Source of the DNA: SIG350 sp964520895 | Lineage (GTDB): Bacteria; Bacillota; Clostridia; TANB77; SIG350 | Reading direction: 5' to 3' | Assembly: GCA_964520895.1 (NCBI GenBank) | Contig: CAZFOR010000003.1 | Location: forward strand, 1-60,237 | Length of the DNA stretch: 60,237 nucleotides | Program-made: the position numbers and the translations under genes | Shown: positions 44,090 through 52,909 of the stretch, in pieces | Position numbering within the stretch: position 1 is the stretch's first letter | Layout of the letters: every line of letters starts with the position of its first letter | Notes under the pieces: model-generated | The model's database searches: none | What the model was told of the DNA's origin: nothing | What the model saw: the letters and a program-made list of their open reading frames with translations, nothing else

Positions 44090-46045
44090 ATGAAAAAAGT
44101 TTTAATAATAATAATGGTATTTTGTCTAGCTCTTTCAACTTTTGCATTTGCAACACAAGAAGTAGAAGAAGAAATAGATGATCGTGCCAATATAAACATT
44201 TCAGAAAATCAGACATATACTTTTGCTGCAACAGATTTTTCAACAAGATTTAATGCATTAGATGTAGGAGCTCTAACAGATGTAATAATTACTTCACTTC
44301 CAACAGAAGAACAAGGAGTACTTTCAATATCAAATACACCAATTGAAGAAGAAGCTCTTCCAAAGACTATAGCAATAGCAAGTATTACAACATTAAAATT
44401 TGAACCTGCTGCTGACTTTACAGGAACAGCAAGTTTTAATTGGAAAGGTAAAGCAACAGATTTAACAGTACAAGAAGTATTTACTACAAATTTAATAGTT
44501 TCATCACCTACTAATATAGTTAATATTAATATGAAACAAAATGAAGTTTATCAATATAAAGCTAATGATTTCACAGAGAAATTTGCTTTGTTAGATGTAG
44601 GAGATTTGACAAGAGTAGTAATTACTGAATTACCATCTAATGGAACTCTTAAAGTTAATGATACTGCAATAACAACAGTACCAACAGGTATTGATATATC
44701 AAATATAGGAACATTAACATTTATTCCAGATGAGGATTATGTAGGAACATCAACATTTACGTGGAGGGGTAGAGTAAATAATGTATCAGATGAAACAGTA
44801 TTTACTACTAATATGATAGTAAGTAGAGCAGTACCTGAAAATACAGTAAATATTTATGTGAACAAAAATGAAACTTACAGATTTAAGAAAACTGATTTTT
44901 CAACAGAATTTGGATTACTAAATGCAGGAACATTATCATCAGTGGTAATAGAAACTATGCCAGAGACAACAAAAGGTGTTATTAGATTTAATACAGCAAC
45001 AATAGAGTTATTACCATATACAGTTAGTTTATCACAAATAGGATTGTTAACATTTACACCACCTACTGACTTTATAGGAACAGCAACATTTACTTGGACA
45101 GGTAAAGTAGATAGTGATGCCAATGAAACAGTATTTACAACTAATATAATTGTACAAGAGCCAACTACTGTGACTGCATTAAATGATAGTTTTGAAGTTG
45201 ATAAAAATACAACATTAAATGGAACATTAAAAGTAAGTCAAGATGTAGATGTAGTATTTGCAATTGTAACTGATCCAACACATGGAACAATTAGTAATTT
45301 AAATGTAGAAACAGGTGAATTTGCATATATACCGAATGCAGATTATACAGGAGCAGATCAGTTTACTTTTAAAGCATCATATGAAAATGCTGATGGTGAT
45401 ACAGTAGAATCAAATGTAGCTACAATTAGTATTAATGTACAAGAAGCTGGAAATGTAATACCATTCCATTATGTGGATATGCAAAAACATTGGGCTAATT
45501 ATTCAGCATCACATTTAGCAGCAATGGATATATTTGTTGGTGAAAAGATATCTAATGAGTATTTCTTCAGACCAGAAACTCCAATAACAAGAGCTGATTT
45601 TGTAATGTATATGTTAAGTGTATTAGATATACCTGCAAGAGATAAAACAGTTTCTTTCACATTTGCAGATGATGCAACAATTGAAGATTGGCTAAAACCA
45701 TATATTTATACAGCATATCAAGAAAGCATAATAAATGGTTCATTAGAAAATGGTAAAATATATTTCAATCCAAATAGTCCTATAACAAGAGTAGAAGCAG
45801 CTAAGATAATTAATGACTCAATGAAATTTAAAGTACAAAATACAGCTACTTTGAAATTTACTGATGTAAATAGTATACCGAGTTGGGCAACAACATCTGT
45901 AAAAAATATGGTGGGATATGAAATTATTAAAGGTTATGATGACAACACATTTAGACCAATGAATAATATAAACAAAGGTGAATTAGCAGAAATGTTATAC
46001 AAAGCATTAAGAGAAAAACAAATAGAAATTAACACTGCTGAATAA
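44090..46045 (+). CDS. SLH-anchored surface protein with three repeated beta domains
   Basis: 651 residues. A signal peptide (residues 1-22, FCLALSTFAFATQE) leads to three similar domains of about 110 residues (about 30-140, 143-250 and 253-360). Each has the pattern NxTYxFxxxDF...LTxVVIxxLP...GxxTFTWxGKxxD and ends VFTTNxIV. A fourth, different Ig/cadherin-like domain (about 362-455: NDSFEVDKNTTLNGTLKVSQ, PNADYTGADQFTFKASYEN) follows. The C terminus has three SLH motifs (YVDMQKHWA, YIYTAYQESIINGS, FTDVNSIPSWA with GYDDNTFRP) that bind pyruvylated wall polymers. Confidence 0.92.
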   Translation: MKKVLIIIMVFCLALSTFAFATQEVEEEIDDRANINISENQTYTFAATDFSTRFNALDVGALTDVIITSLPTEEQGVLSISNTPIEEEALPKTIAIASITTLKFEPAADFTGTASFNWKGKATDLTVQEVFTTNLIVSSPTNIVNINMKQNEVYQYKANDFTEKFALLDVGDLTRVVITELPSNGTLKVNDTAITTVPTGIDISNIGTLTFIPDEDYVGTSTFTWRGRVNNVSDETVFTTNMIVSRAVPENTVNIYVNKNETYRFKKTDFSTEFGLLNAGTLSSVVIETMPETTKGVIRFNTATIELLPYTVSLSQIGLLTFTPPTDFIGTATFTWTGKVDSDANETVFTTNIIVQEPTTVTALNDSFEVDKNTTLNGTLKVSQDVDVVFAIVTDPTHGTISNLNVETGEFAYIPNADYTGADQFTFKASYENADGDTVESNVATISINVQEAGNVIPFHYVDMQKHWANYSASHLAAMDIFVGEKISNEYFFRPETPITRADFVMYMLSVLDIPARDKTVSFTFADDATIEDWLKPYIYTAYQESIINGSLENGKIYFNPNSPITRVEAAKIINDSMKFKVQNTATLKFTDVNSIPSWATTSVKNMVGYEIIKGYDDNTFRPMNNINKGELAEMLYKALREKQIEINTAE

Positions 46046-46133
46046 CAAATAATTAATTTAATATATATTAAAAAAGGTATATTGATAAGTATTTATTAAT
46101 ATACCTTACATATATTTTAAAAACAGATTTAAT

Positions 46134-46169
46134 AAAAAATGCTAATCTATATTTACAATATAGATTAGC
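46134..46169 (-). terminator. Terminator of the minus-strand membrane protein gene
   Basis: GCTAATCTATATT and AATATAGATTAGC form a 13-bp stem with loop TAC. On the minus strand it is followed by ATTTTTT. A second inverted repeat, AAGGTATATT...AATATACCTT at 46074-46107, may stop both strands. Confidence 0.75.
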
Positions 46170-46199
46170 TAAAAGAAAAAGTAAAATGAAAGCATTTTT

Positions 46200-46796
46200 T
46201 TAATTATGTTGTTTTACTAATGTCATTGATTTAACATTTAATATATCTTTTACATTAACAGATGCAAGGTATGCAGCTGCCATTGATAATGAACCGAATG
46301 CTATACCACTAATACCATATTTCAAATCAAATGGTAGTCCGGCAATTACTTGCTCTATAACATTTGAATATCCTAAGAAATTTCCAGTATAGAATGTAAA
46401 TACATCCATTAATACGCCAAACACAAACATTACAACAAAATTATAACCAAATACTACTAATTTGTTTGTATTAACAAGTTTGTTTCTTATTAAATAAGTA
46501 CCAATACTAATTAATCCATATATTAAGTATTGACCAATTGACCATGAACCAAATCCTTGTAAAAGGTTTACAAATGTAACTATAATAAGTGTATAAACAA
46601 ATGAATATGGTTTGTTATGCCTTAATGCTAATAATACTGGCATTGCAAATAATGGATAAAAAGAACCATCACCTGCTAAAAATTTACATGCTATTGTTAT
46701 ACCTATTAATATACCAAGTTCTAAAATATCATTTTTTACAAACTTGAATATAACAAATAAAGCAACTGCATATAAAATTATTGATAAAATATACAT
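46200..46796 (-). CDS. Multi-pass membrane protein, possibly an ECF-type substrate-binding component
   Basis: 198 residues with about six hydrophobic segments, short loops and segments such as ACKFLAGDGSFYPLFAMPV and GKFLGY-like turns. Size and topology suit ECF transporter S components, but no signature is firm. AAGGAGTG precedes the ATG, and TTGAAA-17-TATAAT (46859-46831) lies upstream on the same strand. It is transcribed alone, divergent from nothing and convergent with the SLH gene. Confidence 0.5.
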   Translation of the reverse strand: MYILSIILYAVALFVIFKFVKNDILELGILIGITIACKFLAGDGSFYPLFAMPVLLALRHNKPYSFVYTLIIVTFVNLLQGFGSWSIGQYLIYGLISIGTYLIRNKLVNTNKLVVFGYNFVVMFVFGVLMDVFTFYTGNFLGYSNVIEQVIAGLPFDLKYGISGIAFGSLSMAAAYLASVNVKDILNVKSMTLVKQHN

Positions 46797-46830
46797 ATTG
46801 TTTCACTCCTTCCTAAAATGTATTATTATT

Positions 46831-46859
46831 ATTATATTATATAATATGAGCTTTTTCAA
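46831..46859 (-). promoter_or_regulatory. Promoter of the minus-strand membrane protein gene
   Basis: On the minus strand TTGAAA (46859-46854) and TATAAT (46836-46831) are 17 bases apart. Confidence 0.65.
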
Positions 46860-46877
46860 CAATTAATATAATTTATT

Positions 46878-49265
46878 TTAATTAAATTCTTTACTATTTT
46901 GAGCATATTTCTTTAATTTCTCATATACTAAATAATTAACTGTTCCAGAAGGATAATTACCATTTTTATCTTTTTTACCTGCTGCAACACCTGTTAATAC
47001 TTCAATACCTTCTTCAATAGTTTTAATTGCATATATATGAAAATGTCCATTTTTAACAGCCTCAATAACATCATCATTTAAATTTAGATTTTTAATGTTT
47101 TGATATGGAATCATAACACCTTGTCCATCAGTTAATCCTTTTGTTTTGCATAAGTTATAAAATCCTTCGATTTTTTCTGTAACACCACCGATGGGTTGAA
47201 TTTCTCCCTTTTGGTTAATTGAACCAGTAACGGCAATAGATTGGTTTATAGGTATTTCCGCTAAACTAGATAAAATTGCATATAACTCAGTACTAGATGC
47301 ACTATCACCATCAATTCCACTATATACCTGTTCAAAACAAACACTAGCATTTAATGATAAAGGAAGTTCTTGTGCAAATTTCTCTCCTAAATATGCAGAT
47401 ATTATCATAACACCTTTTGAGTGAGATGTACCACTTAACATTACTTCTCTTTCAACATTAACAACACCATTTTTACCTATATAAGTATTTGCAGTAATTT
47501 TAGAAGGTTTACCAAAATTAAAATCACCAACTGTAAGTACAGATAAACCATTAATTTGACCTACTTTATATCCTTCTGTATCAATTAAAATAGTATCATT
47601 AAGCATCATTTCTTGTATTCTATAATCATATTTACTAACACGAATTAATCTTTCATCAATAGCTTTTTTAACATAATCAGTTGAAACAGTTTTCTTTTTA
47701 TCCATTTTAGCCCATGTTGCAGCTTCACTTATAACTTGAAGTAATTCATTTAGCTGAGTAGATAATTTATTTTGATTATCTACAAGTCTTGAAGAATATT
47801 CGATAATTTTTGCAACTGCTGCTGGGGTAAAATGAGGTAAATTTTCTCTTGTACAAAACTCTGATATAAACTGTACAGTTCTAGAAACATTTTGCTCATT
47901 TTTTGGAGCTTCTTCTTCAAACTCAACTTTAACCCTAAATAATTTTCTAAAATCTTCATCTAATGCTAATAACTGATGATAAATATCAGCAGTTCCTAAC
48001 ATTAATATTTTCATTTGTAAAGGAATAGTTTCAGGTTTCAAACCAATTATAGTTGCACTTGAATTATTATTGCTATTTGAAACATCTATAAATATTTGTT
48101 TAGTTCTAATCATTCTTTTAAAAGTATCCCATATCTGAACAGATGATAAAAGATCCCTAGCTTGTACTATAAAATAACCACCATTTGCTTTATGAATATT
48201 ACCAGGTTTAATCATCCTATAATCTGTTTTTAGATTACCAAAGAAATTTTCATATTCTAATTTACCAAAAATATTATAAAATGTTGGATTAGAATCTGAT
48301 ATAACAGGGGCACCTTCTAAACCACTATTATCAACAAACAAATTAACTTCATATTTTTCCCAAGGTTTCATTATTTCTATTTTAGGTTGTTGATTTTGCT
48401 CAGGATTAGGTTTTGGTTCTAAAAAGTTATCTATATTAGTTAAAATATCAGTTCTAATATTATCTAAATGTGATAATATTTTTTTATACTTTTTATATTT
48501 GTTTTTTAAATCATTTATGTGAAGACTAATAGTAAGTAGGGCAATATTGCTTTCCCAAGCAGAAACTCTTTTTTTAGAAGACTGTTCAATATCTTTAATA
48601 TCCTTAATAACTTCTAATGTTTTTTGTTCAAGTAATTTTGATTTTTCTTCGAATTTATTTTGAGTTGCTTTTGGTAAGGCATTAAATTCTTCTTCACTTA
48701 AAGTTTTACCTTTATATATTGGTAAGAAATATAACCCATTTGAAGAGTTCTTTACTTCAAAACCATTTGCATTTGCACTTGCATTTAAATCTTGTAATAA
48801 TACATTTTTTTTATTTTCATATTCTTGTTCAATTAATGCTTTTTCTTTTTCATAATCTTCATTATTAAATGTTTGATTTATTTCTTTTTTTATAGATTTA
48901 ATAAAATCTTCCATTTCCTGTTTAAATATTTTACCCATACCATGTGGAAGAGATACTGCAATAGGTTCATTTGGGTTTGCAAAATTGTACAAATAACACC
49001 AGTCATCAGGTATATCTTTGCTTTTTGCAATTTCATTTACATAGTTTACACAGTATGATGTTTTTCCTATACCACTTGGGCCTTCAACAAAAAGGTTATA
49101 TCCAGATGTATTGATGTTAAGACCAAACTCTAAAGCTTTAATACCTCTTTCTTGTCCAATTACACCATCCATTTTACCTACTTCTTTTGTAGTTTTGAAT
49201 TTTAGTAAATCAGGTGAATATTCCTTTTTTAACATAGTATATTTTAATTCCTTGTTTCTTATCAT
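46878..49265 (-). CDS. Lon-family ATP-dependent protease (LonB/YcbZ type)
   Basis: 795 residues. The N-terminal AAA module has Walker A VEGPSGIGKTSYC and a long coiled insertion (about 125-260). Then comes GNIHKANGGYFIVQARDLL and FRVKVEFEEEAPKNEQ. The C-terminal S16 protease domain has the catalytic Ser in GIDGDSASSTELYAILSSLA, and GSINQKGEIQPIGGVTEKI with the Lys. Domain order matches the AAA_32 type of soluble Lon-like proteases that degrade selected proteins. AGGAGG precedes ATG. It is the last gene of the tsaE-tsaB-rimI unit. Confidence 0.92.
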   Translation of the reverse strand: MIRNKELKYTMLKKEYSPDLLKFKTTKEVGKMDGVIGQERGIKALEFGLNINTSGYNLFVEGPSGIGKTSYCVNYVNEIAKSKDIPDDWCYLYNFANPNEPIAVSLPHGMGKIFKQEMEDFIKSIKKEINQTFNNEDYEKEKALIEQEYENKKNVLLQDLNASANANGFEVKNSSNGLYFLPIYKGKTLSEEEFNALPKATQNKFEEKSKLLEQKTLEVIKDIKDIEQSSKKRVSAWESNIALLTISLHINDLKNKYKKYKKILSHLDNIRTDILTNIDNFLEPKPNPEQNQQPKIEIMKPWEKYEVNLFVDNSGLEGAPVISDSNPTFYNIFGKLEYENFFGNLKTDYRMIKPGNIHKANGGYFIVQARDLLSSVQIWDTFKRMIRTKQIFIDVSNSNNNSSATIIGLKPETIPLQMKILMLGTADIYHQLLALDEDFRKLFRVKVEFEEEAPKNEQNVSRTVQFISEFCTRENLPHFTPAAVAKIIEYSSRLVDNQNKLSTQLNELLQVISEAATWAKMDKKKTVSTDYVKKAIDERLIRVSKYDYRIQEMMLNDTILIDTEGYKVGQINGLSVLTVGDFNFGKPSKITANTYIGKNGVVNVEREVMLSGTSHSKGVMIISAYLGEKFAQELPLSLNASVCFEQVYSGIDGDSASSTELYAILSSLAEIPINQSIAVTGSINQKGEIQPIGGVTEKIEGFYNLCKTKGLTDGQGVMIPYQNIKNLNLNDDVIEAVKNGHFHIYAIKTIEEGIEVLTGVAAGKKDKNGNYPSGTVNYLVYEKLKKYAQNSKEFN

Positions 49266-49277
49266 ATATATTTCCTC

Positions 49278-49757
49278 CTATAAATTTTTAGACATAATAT
49301 ATGCATCTTCTTTTGTGCCAGTTACTTGATTTAAGTAATAATCTTTTCGTGTATGTATTATATTAAAACCTAAATTCTGATATAATTTTATTGCAAATTT
49401 ATTATTAATATTTACTTCTAAATTAGCTGTTTTACAATTATTAGTGTTTGCATAATTTAAAGTAAAATTTAATAAATTAGAACCAATTTTCATATTTCTA
49501 TAATTAACATTTACTGCTATATTTAATATTTCCATTTCATCTAAAACGATTTTTATACAAATAAAGCCAGTAATTATATTATTAACAATATCTTTAGATA
49601 TAATCAAAATATTATTTTCATTTAATATTTGATTATTAAATATTTCACTATTCCAAGTACATGTAAATATATTTTCTAAATTATCAGAAATGAATTTAAC
49701 ATCAATATTATCTTTACTAACATTTTTATCTAATATATTAATATCAGTTTTAATCAT
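49278..49757 (-). CDS. rimI: Ribosomal-protein-alanine N-acetyltransferase RimI (GNAT)
   Basis: 159 residues with GNAT motifs: IAVNVNYRNMKIGSNLLNFT for acetyl-CoA binding and LEVNINNKFAIKLYQNLGF. RimI acetylates the N-terminal Ala of S18, and in Firmicutes it clusters with tsaB and tsaE. It overlaps the end of tsaB by 8 bases and lacks a clear ribosome site, so it is likely translated by coupling. Confidence 0.85.
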   Translation of the reverse strand: MIKTDINILDKNVSKDNIDVKFISDNLENIFTCTWNSEIFNNQILNENNILIISKDIVNNIITGFICIKIVLDEMEILNIAVNVNYRNMKIGSNLLNFTLNYANTNNCKTANLEVNINNKFAIKLYQNLGFNIIHTRKDYYLNQVTGTKEDAYIMSKNL

Positions 49758-50433
49758 TTTTACACAATCTTTCAGCAGATGATGATTTTAAATACATAGG
49801 TGACAATGAATATATATCATCTATTTCATTTTTTAAATACTTTTCATATCCTAAGATTGCAATGTTTTTAGCTGATAGATACGAGTCTTGTATACATGTA
49901 ACCTTTTGTATATCTAAGTTTTTGCATATTAAGTCATTATGTAGTATTGCACCATTTCCAATAAAATATATTGGTTTTGTTTGATTTTTGCAAACAGATA
50001 TTAATTCCTCAATATTAAAACTACAATAATCTAAAACTAAATTATATTTATTATCAAATATACAAGTATATATATTATCATTTTTTGCATCAATCATTGG
50101 ACAAATTAAACTATCTGTAAAAGATATATTTTTAGCTAGATTAATTAAAGTAGATATACCTATTATAGGTTTGTTATTTGCTTGTGCCATTGATTTTAAA
50201 ACAGACATACCAATTCTAATACCTGTAAAAGAACCAGGACCAATACCTGTGACAAATAAATCTATATCTTTAATATCTATTTCTAAGTTTTTTAGTAATT
50301 CATCAATCATTGGGACTATTTTAGGAGAATGTGTACGAAGATTTTTTATAGTATATTCACCAAGTAAAGTAGTATCTTCATTTACACATATTGATAATAT
50401 ATCTGTACATGAATCAACAGCTAGTATTTTCAT
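49750..50433 (-). CDS. tsaB: tRNA threonylcarbamoyladenosine protein TsaB
   Basis: 227 residues. It starts ILAVDSCTDILSICVNED and has TGIGPGSFTGIRIGMSVLKSMAQ, the ASKHA-fold signature of TsaB. It forms the TsaB-TsaD-TsaE complex that makes t6A37 on ANN-reading tRNAs. AAAGGAGG precedes ATG 50433, which lies within the end of tsaE. tsaD is not in this window. Confidence 0.93.
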   Translation of the reverse strand: MKILAVDSCTDILSICVNEDTTLLGEYTIKNLRTHSPKIVPMIDELLKNLEIDIKDIDLFVTGIGPGSFTGIRIGMSVLKSMAQANNKPIIGISTLINLAKNISFTDSLICPMIDAKNDNIYTCIFDNKYNLVLDYCSFNIEELISVCKNQTKPIYFIGNGAILHNDLICKNLDIQKVTCIQDSYLSAKNIAILGYEKYLKNEIDDIYSLSPMYLKSSSAERLCKND

Positions 50434-50893
50434 CTATATATGCCTCCTTTATGTAGTTTTCGTATTTTTGTCCATATGGTATGAACTCTAAACATCTAGT
50501 GTTTTCATCAATCATTTCAAATTTTATTTGTAAAAATTCTTTTGGCAAAACATCACTAATTCTTTCTCCCCATTCTATAATACAAATACCATTTTGAAAA
50601 TATTCTTCACCACCAATATTTATAAATTCATCAGTGTTTTCTAATCTATAAACATCAAAGTGATAAATAATTGGATTAGAAGAATATTCATTTACTATTG
50701 TAAAAGTTGGACTAGATACTTCGTCTATTTGAATAAAATGTTTTAATATACCTTTTGTAAAATATGTTTTACCAGTACCTAAGTTTCCTGTAAGTACTAT
50801 TATATCACTACATTTTAAATGCTTAGCTAATTTTTGTGCTATATTCATTGTATCATCAATATTTTTTGATATTATTTTATGCAATTCAATCAC
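50414..50893 (-). CDS. tsaE: tRNA threonylcarbamoyladenosine ATPase TsaE
   Basis: About 155-159 residues. Walker A is TGNLGTGKTYFTKGI, followed by VSSPTFTIVNEY, YHFDVYRLENTDEF and IIEWGERISDVLP, all typical of TsaE. Start choice is open: GTG 50893 has a poor site, while a TTG at 50884 lies five bases after GGGTGA. The first gene of the minus-strand operon tsaE-tsaB-rimI-lon. Confidence 0.92.
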   Translation of the reverse strand: MIELHKIISKNIDDTMNIAQKLAKHLKCSDIIVLTGNLGTGKTYFTKGILKHFIQIDEVSSPTFTIVNEYSSNPIIYHFDVYRLENTDEFINIGGEEYFQNGICIIEWGERISDVLPKEFLQIKFEMIDENTRCLEFIPYGQKYENYIKEAYIDENTSC

Positions 50894-50980
50894 CCTTAAT
50901 TTCTTTGTTTATTTTCACTCTTATTTTATTATACATATTGAAAAAAGTAAACAAAAAAGTAAAAAAATAACAGAAAATAG

Positions 50981-51008
50981 TTGAAAAAAAATAAATATAT
51001 AGTATAAT
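50981..51008 (+). promoter_or_regulatory. Promoter of the small gene and coiled-coil gene
   Basis: TTGAAA at 50981-50986 and TATAAT at 51003-51008 are 16 bases apart. Confidence 0.55.
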
Positions 51009-51042
51009 AAAAATGAATAGTACTTTGTTGAAAGGAGGAATC

Positions 51043-51248
51043 ATGGATAATATCTATGATAATCGAATATGGAATTTAATTATGATGATACTATTAAAGA
51101 GCTAAGAGAATTTAGTAATTTAAATTTAGAAAATATGACGGATTTAGAAATAGGATTAAAAGAAGCGGACACAGAAGATTTAATAAGGTTATATAAAGCA
51201 TTAGAAGAAACAAGGCAACATTTATTAAAGGTTCAAAGTATGTTATAA
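51043..51248 (+). CDS. Small acidic helical protein with an uncertain or frameshifted start
   Basis: AAAGGAGG points to ATG 51043, which reads MDNIYDNRIWNLIMMILLKS and stops. Another frame, open from ATG 51069, encodes 59 residues (MEFNYDDTIKELREFSNLNL... ending RQHLLKVQSML) with normal codon use, and ends 30 bases before the coiled-coil gene. A -1 shift near CGA 51064 would join the two as DNRNMEFNYDD. Either initiation is at 51069 without a nearby ribosome site, or the 5' end carries a frameshift. Function unknown. Confidence 0.5.
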
Positions 51249-51278
51249 AAAATAAAATATAATTTAGGAGGTAATATA

Positions 51279-52775
51279 ATGGGAATATCAAAAGAACAAA
51301 TAGAATTATGGATTACAAGACTAGACAAGTTGAATAACACATTAGATGAATTGGAAAATGATTTATCATTTGCAGGAGATGATAATATAAGTGCGGAAGA
51401 ATATGATAATATAAATAAAGAAATTGATAAAACAATAAATGAAATTACAGTAATACAATCAAGGATTGAAAAAGAAATTGTATCTAGAACATTAACAGAT
51501 GAAAAGGCAAAAGATTTTGTTGAAGCTGAAAAACTTGATACAAAAAATAAAATTGATAATGAGAAATCAGAAGTTGCTGAATTAGAAGAAATAGAAGAAA
51601 AAATTAATGAAAATGAGAATATGCAACTTATTAATAATTTAATAAATGAAAAATTCGAAATAGAAAATGATAATAAAGAATTAGAGATAGAAAAAGATGC
51701 ATTAGAAGCAAATATGGAATCAATTGAACATGAATTAGAAGATTTAAAAGATAAATTAAATGATCCAACAATTAGTAGAGATGAAAGAACACAAACATTA
51801 GACAGAATGAAACAGGTTTCTAAAGAAAAGAATATTACAAATAATAAACTTACAAGTGTAAAAAGCAAAATAGAAGAAAACAATGAAAACATTAAAGAAA
51901 TTGACAATGAATTAGGAGAGTATGGTGTTCCTAATTCATTTGAAGCGGAAATAGAATCTTTTTATGGAACAGGAAGTACATATAGTAATGATGAAAAGTT
52001 AATCGCAATTATGGGTATAAATACTGATGCTATAAATAAAAATAAAAACGATATAAGGAAACAAGCAAAAGATAAATTAGGAATGAAAGCAAGATTTATA
52101 AAAGATGATGAAATAAAATCAGTATTAGAGCAAAAACTAGCACAAAAAAGAGATGAAATAACTAGATTAGAAGAAAGAGGAGTGGGATTTAATGAGGTTG
52201 ACTTAATAAGAAAAGTGAAATCTGATTTAGAATCAACTAATCCAAGTTTAACACAACCACAAACATTAGAAGACATTGTTAACAAAGTTGTTTATGAAAG
52301 AACAACAGTACCTGCACCAAGTGATAGAACATCTGGAGGAGGTACAGGAACAAGAAGTGGTTCTAATCTTCCAGTACCAGTTACTGAAAAAGGAAAGAAA
52401 AAAGTTGGATTCTTTAAAAATCTATATGAAACAATGATATCATCAGAATTTAAAGAAAAAAGAATTGATATAGCAGAGAAAATGTATCCTGAATTAGACG
52501 AAAAGCAGATAAAAAAATATATAAGTGAACATACTGATGTACTAAATAATATGATAAGAAATGATGTTTCACCATTAGATATTGAGGAGGCAAAAATAAT
52601 ACAAAAAGCTCAAAGAGAAGAACAAAAGAACAAAAATAGAAATAATGATTTTATTACAAAATTAAAAGAAACCGTAAAAACTGGCGGAGATATAGAAATG
52701 TTTAAAAATAATCAATTAGATGAAAAAGTAAAAAAAGCTAAAGAGGATTTGAAAAGCAGAGATGATGATAGATAA
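51279..52775 (+). CDS. Long coiled-coil protein of unknown function
   Basis: 498 residues, highly charged and without membrane segment. Residues about 1-215 are almost continuous coiled coil (KEIDKTINEITVIQSRIEKE, NKELEIEKDALEANMESIE). A middle region has SFYGTGSTYSNDEKLIAIMG and KLGMKARFIKDDEIKSVLEQ. A Gly/Ser/Pro linker (about 348-368) follows, then a basic helical C terminus. It shares its promoter with the small protein before it. It could be a cytoskeletal or scaffold-like element; no family is recognised. Confidence 0.7.
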   Translation: MGISKEQIELWITRLDKLNNTLDELENDLSFAGDDNISAEEYDNINKEIDKTINEITVIQSRIEKEIVSRTLTDEKAKDFVEAEKLDTKNKIDNEKSEVAELEEIEEKINENENMQLINNLINEKFEIENDNKELEIEKDALEANMESIEHELEDLKDKLNDPTISRDERTQTLDRMKQVSKEKNITNNKLTSVKSKIEENNENIKEIDNELGEYGVPNSFEAEIESFYGTGSTYSNDEKLIAIMGINTDAINKNKNDIRKQAKDKLGMKARFIKDDEIKSVLEQKLAQKRDEITRLEERGVGFNEVDLIRKVKSDLESTNPSLTQPQTLEDIVNKVVYERTTVPAPSDRTSGGGTGTRSGSNLPVPVTEKGKKKVGFFKNLYETMISSEFKEKRIDIAEKMYPELDEKQIKKYISEHTDVLNNMIRNDVSPLDIEEAKIIQKAQREEQKNKNRNNDFITKLKETVKTGGDIEMFKNNQLDEKVKKAKEDLKSRDDDR

Positions 52776-52839
52776 AACAAAATTATTAATTTAGCGATAA
52801 ATTTATTTAAAATATTGAAAAAAATAAATATTAAAGATA

Positions 52840-52883
52840 TAATCTCTATATTAGTAAATATATTAATATAGAGATTATTTTTA
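52840..52883 (+). terminator. Rho-independent terminator after the coiled-coil gene
   Basis: TAATCTCTATATTA and TAATATAGAGATTA form a 14-bp stem across a 10-base loop, then TTTTTATA. Confidence 0.85.
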
Positions 52884-52909
52884 TATATTAATATATGAAA
52901 GGGGAATAT

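Noticed and set aside
44875..45123. Minus-strand frame inside the SLH protein gene
   Set aside because: It lies wholly within a well-supported coding region and has no ribosome site.
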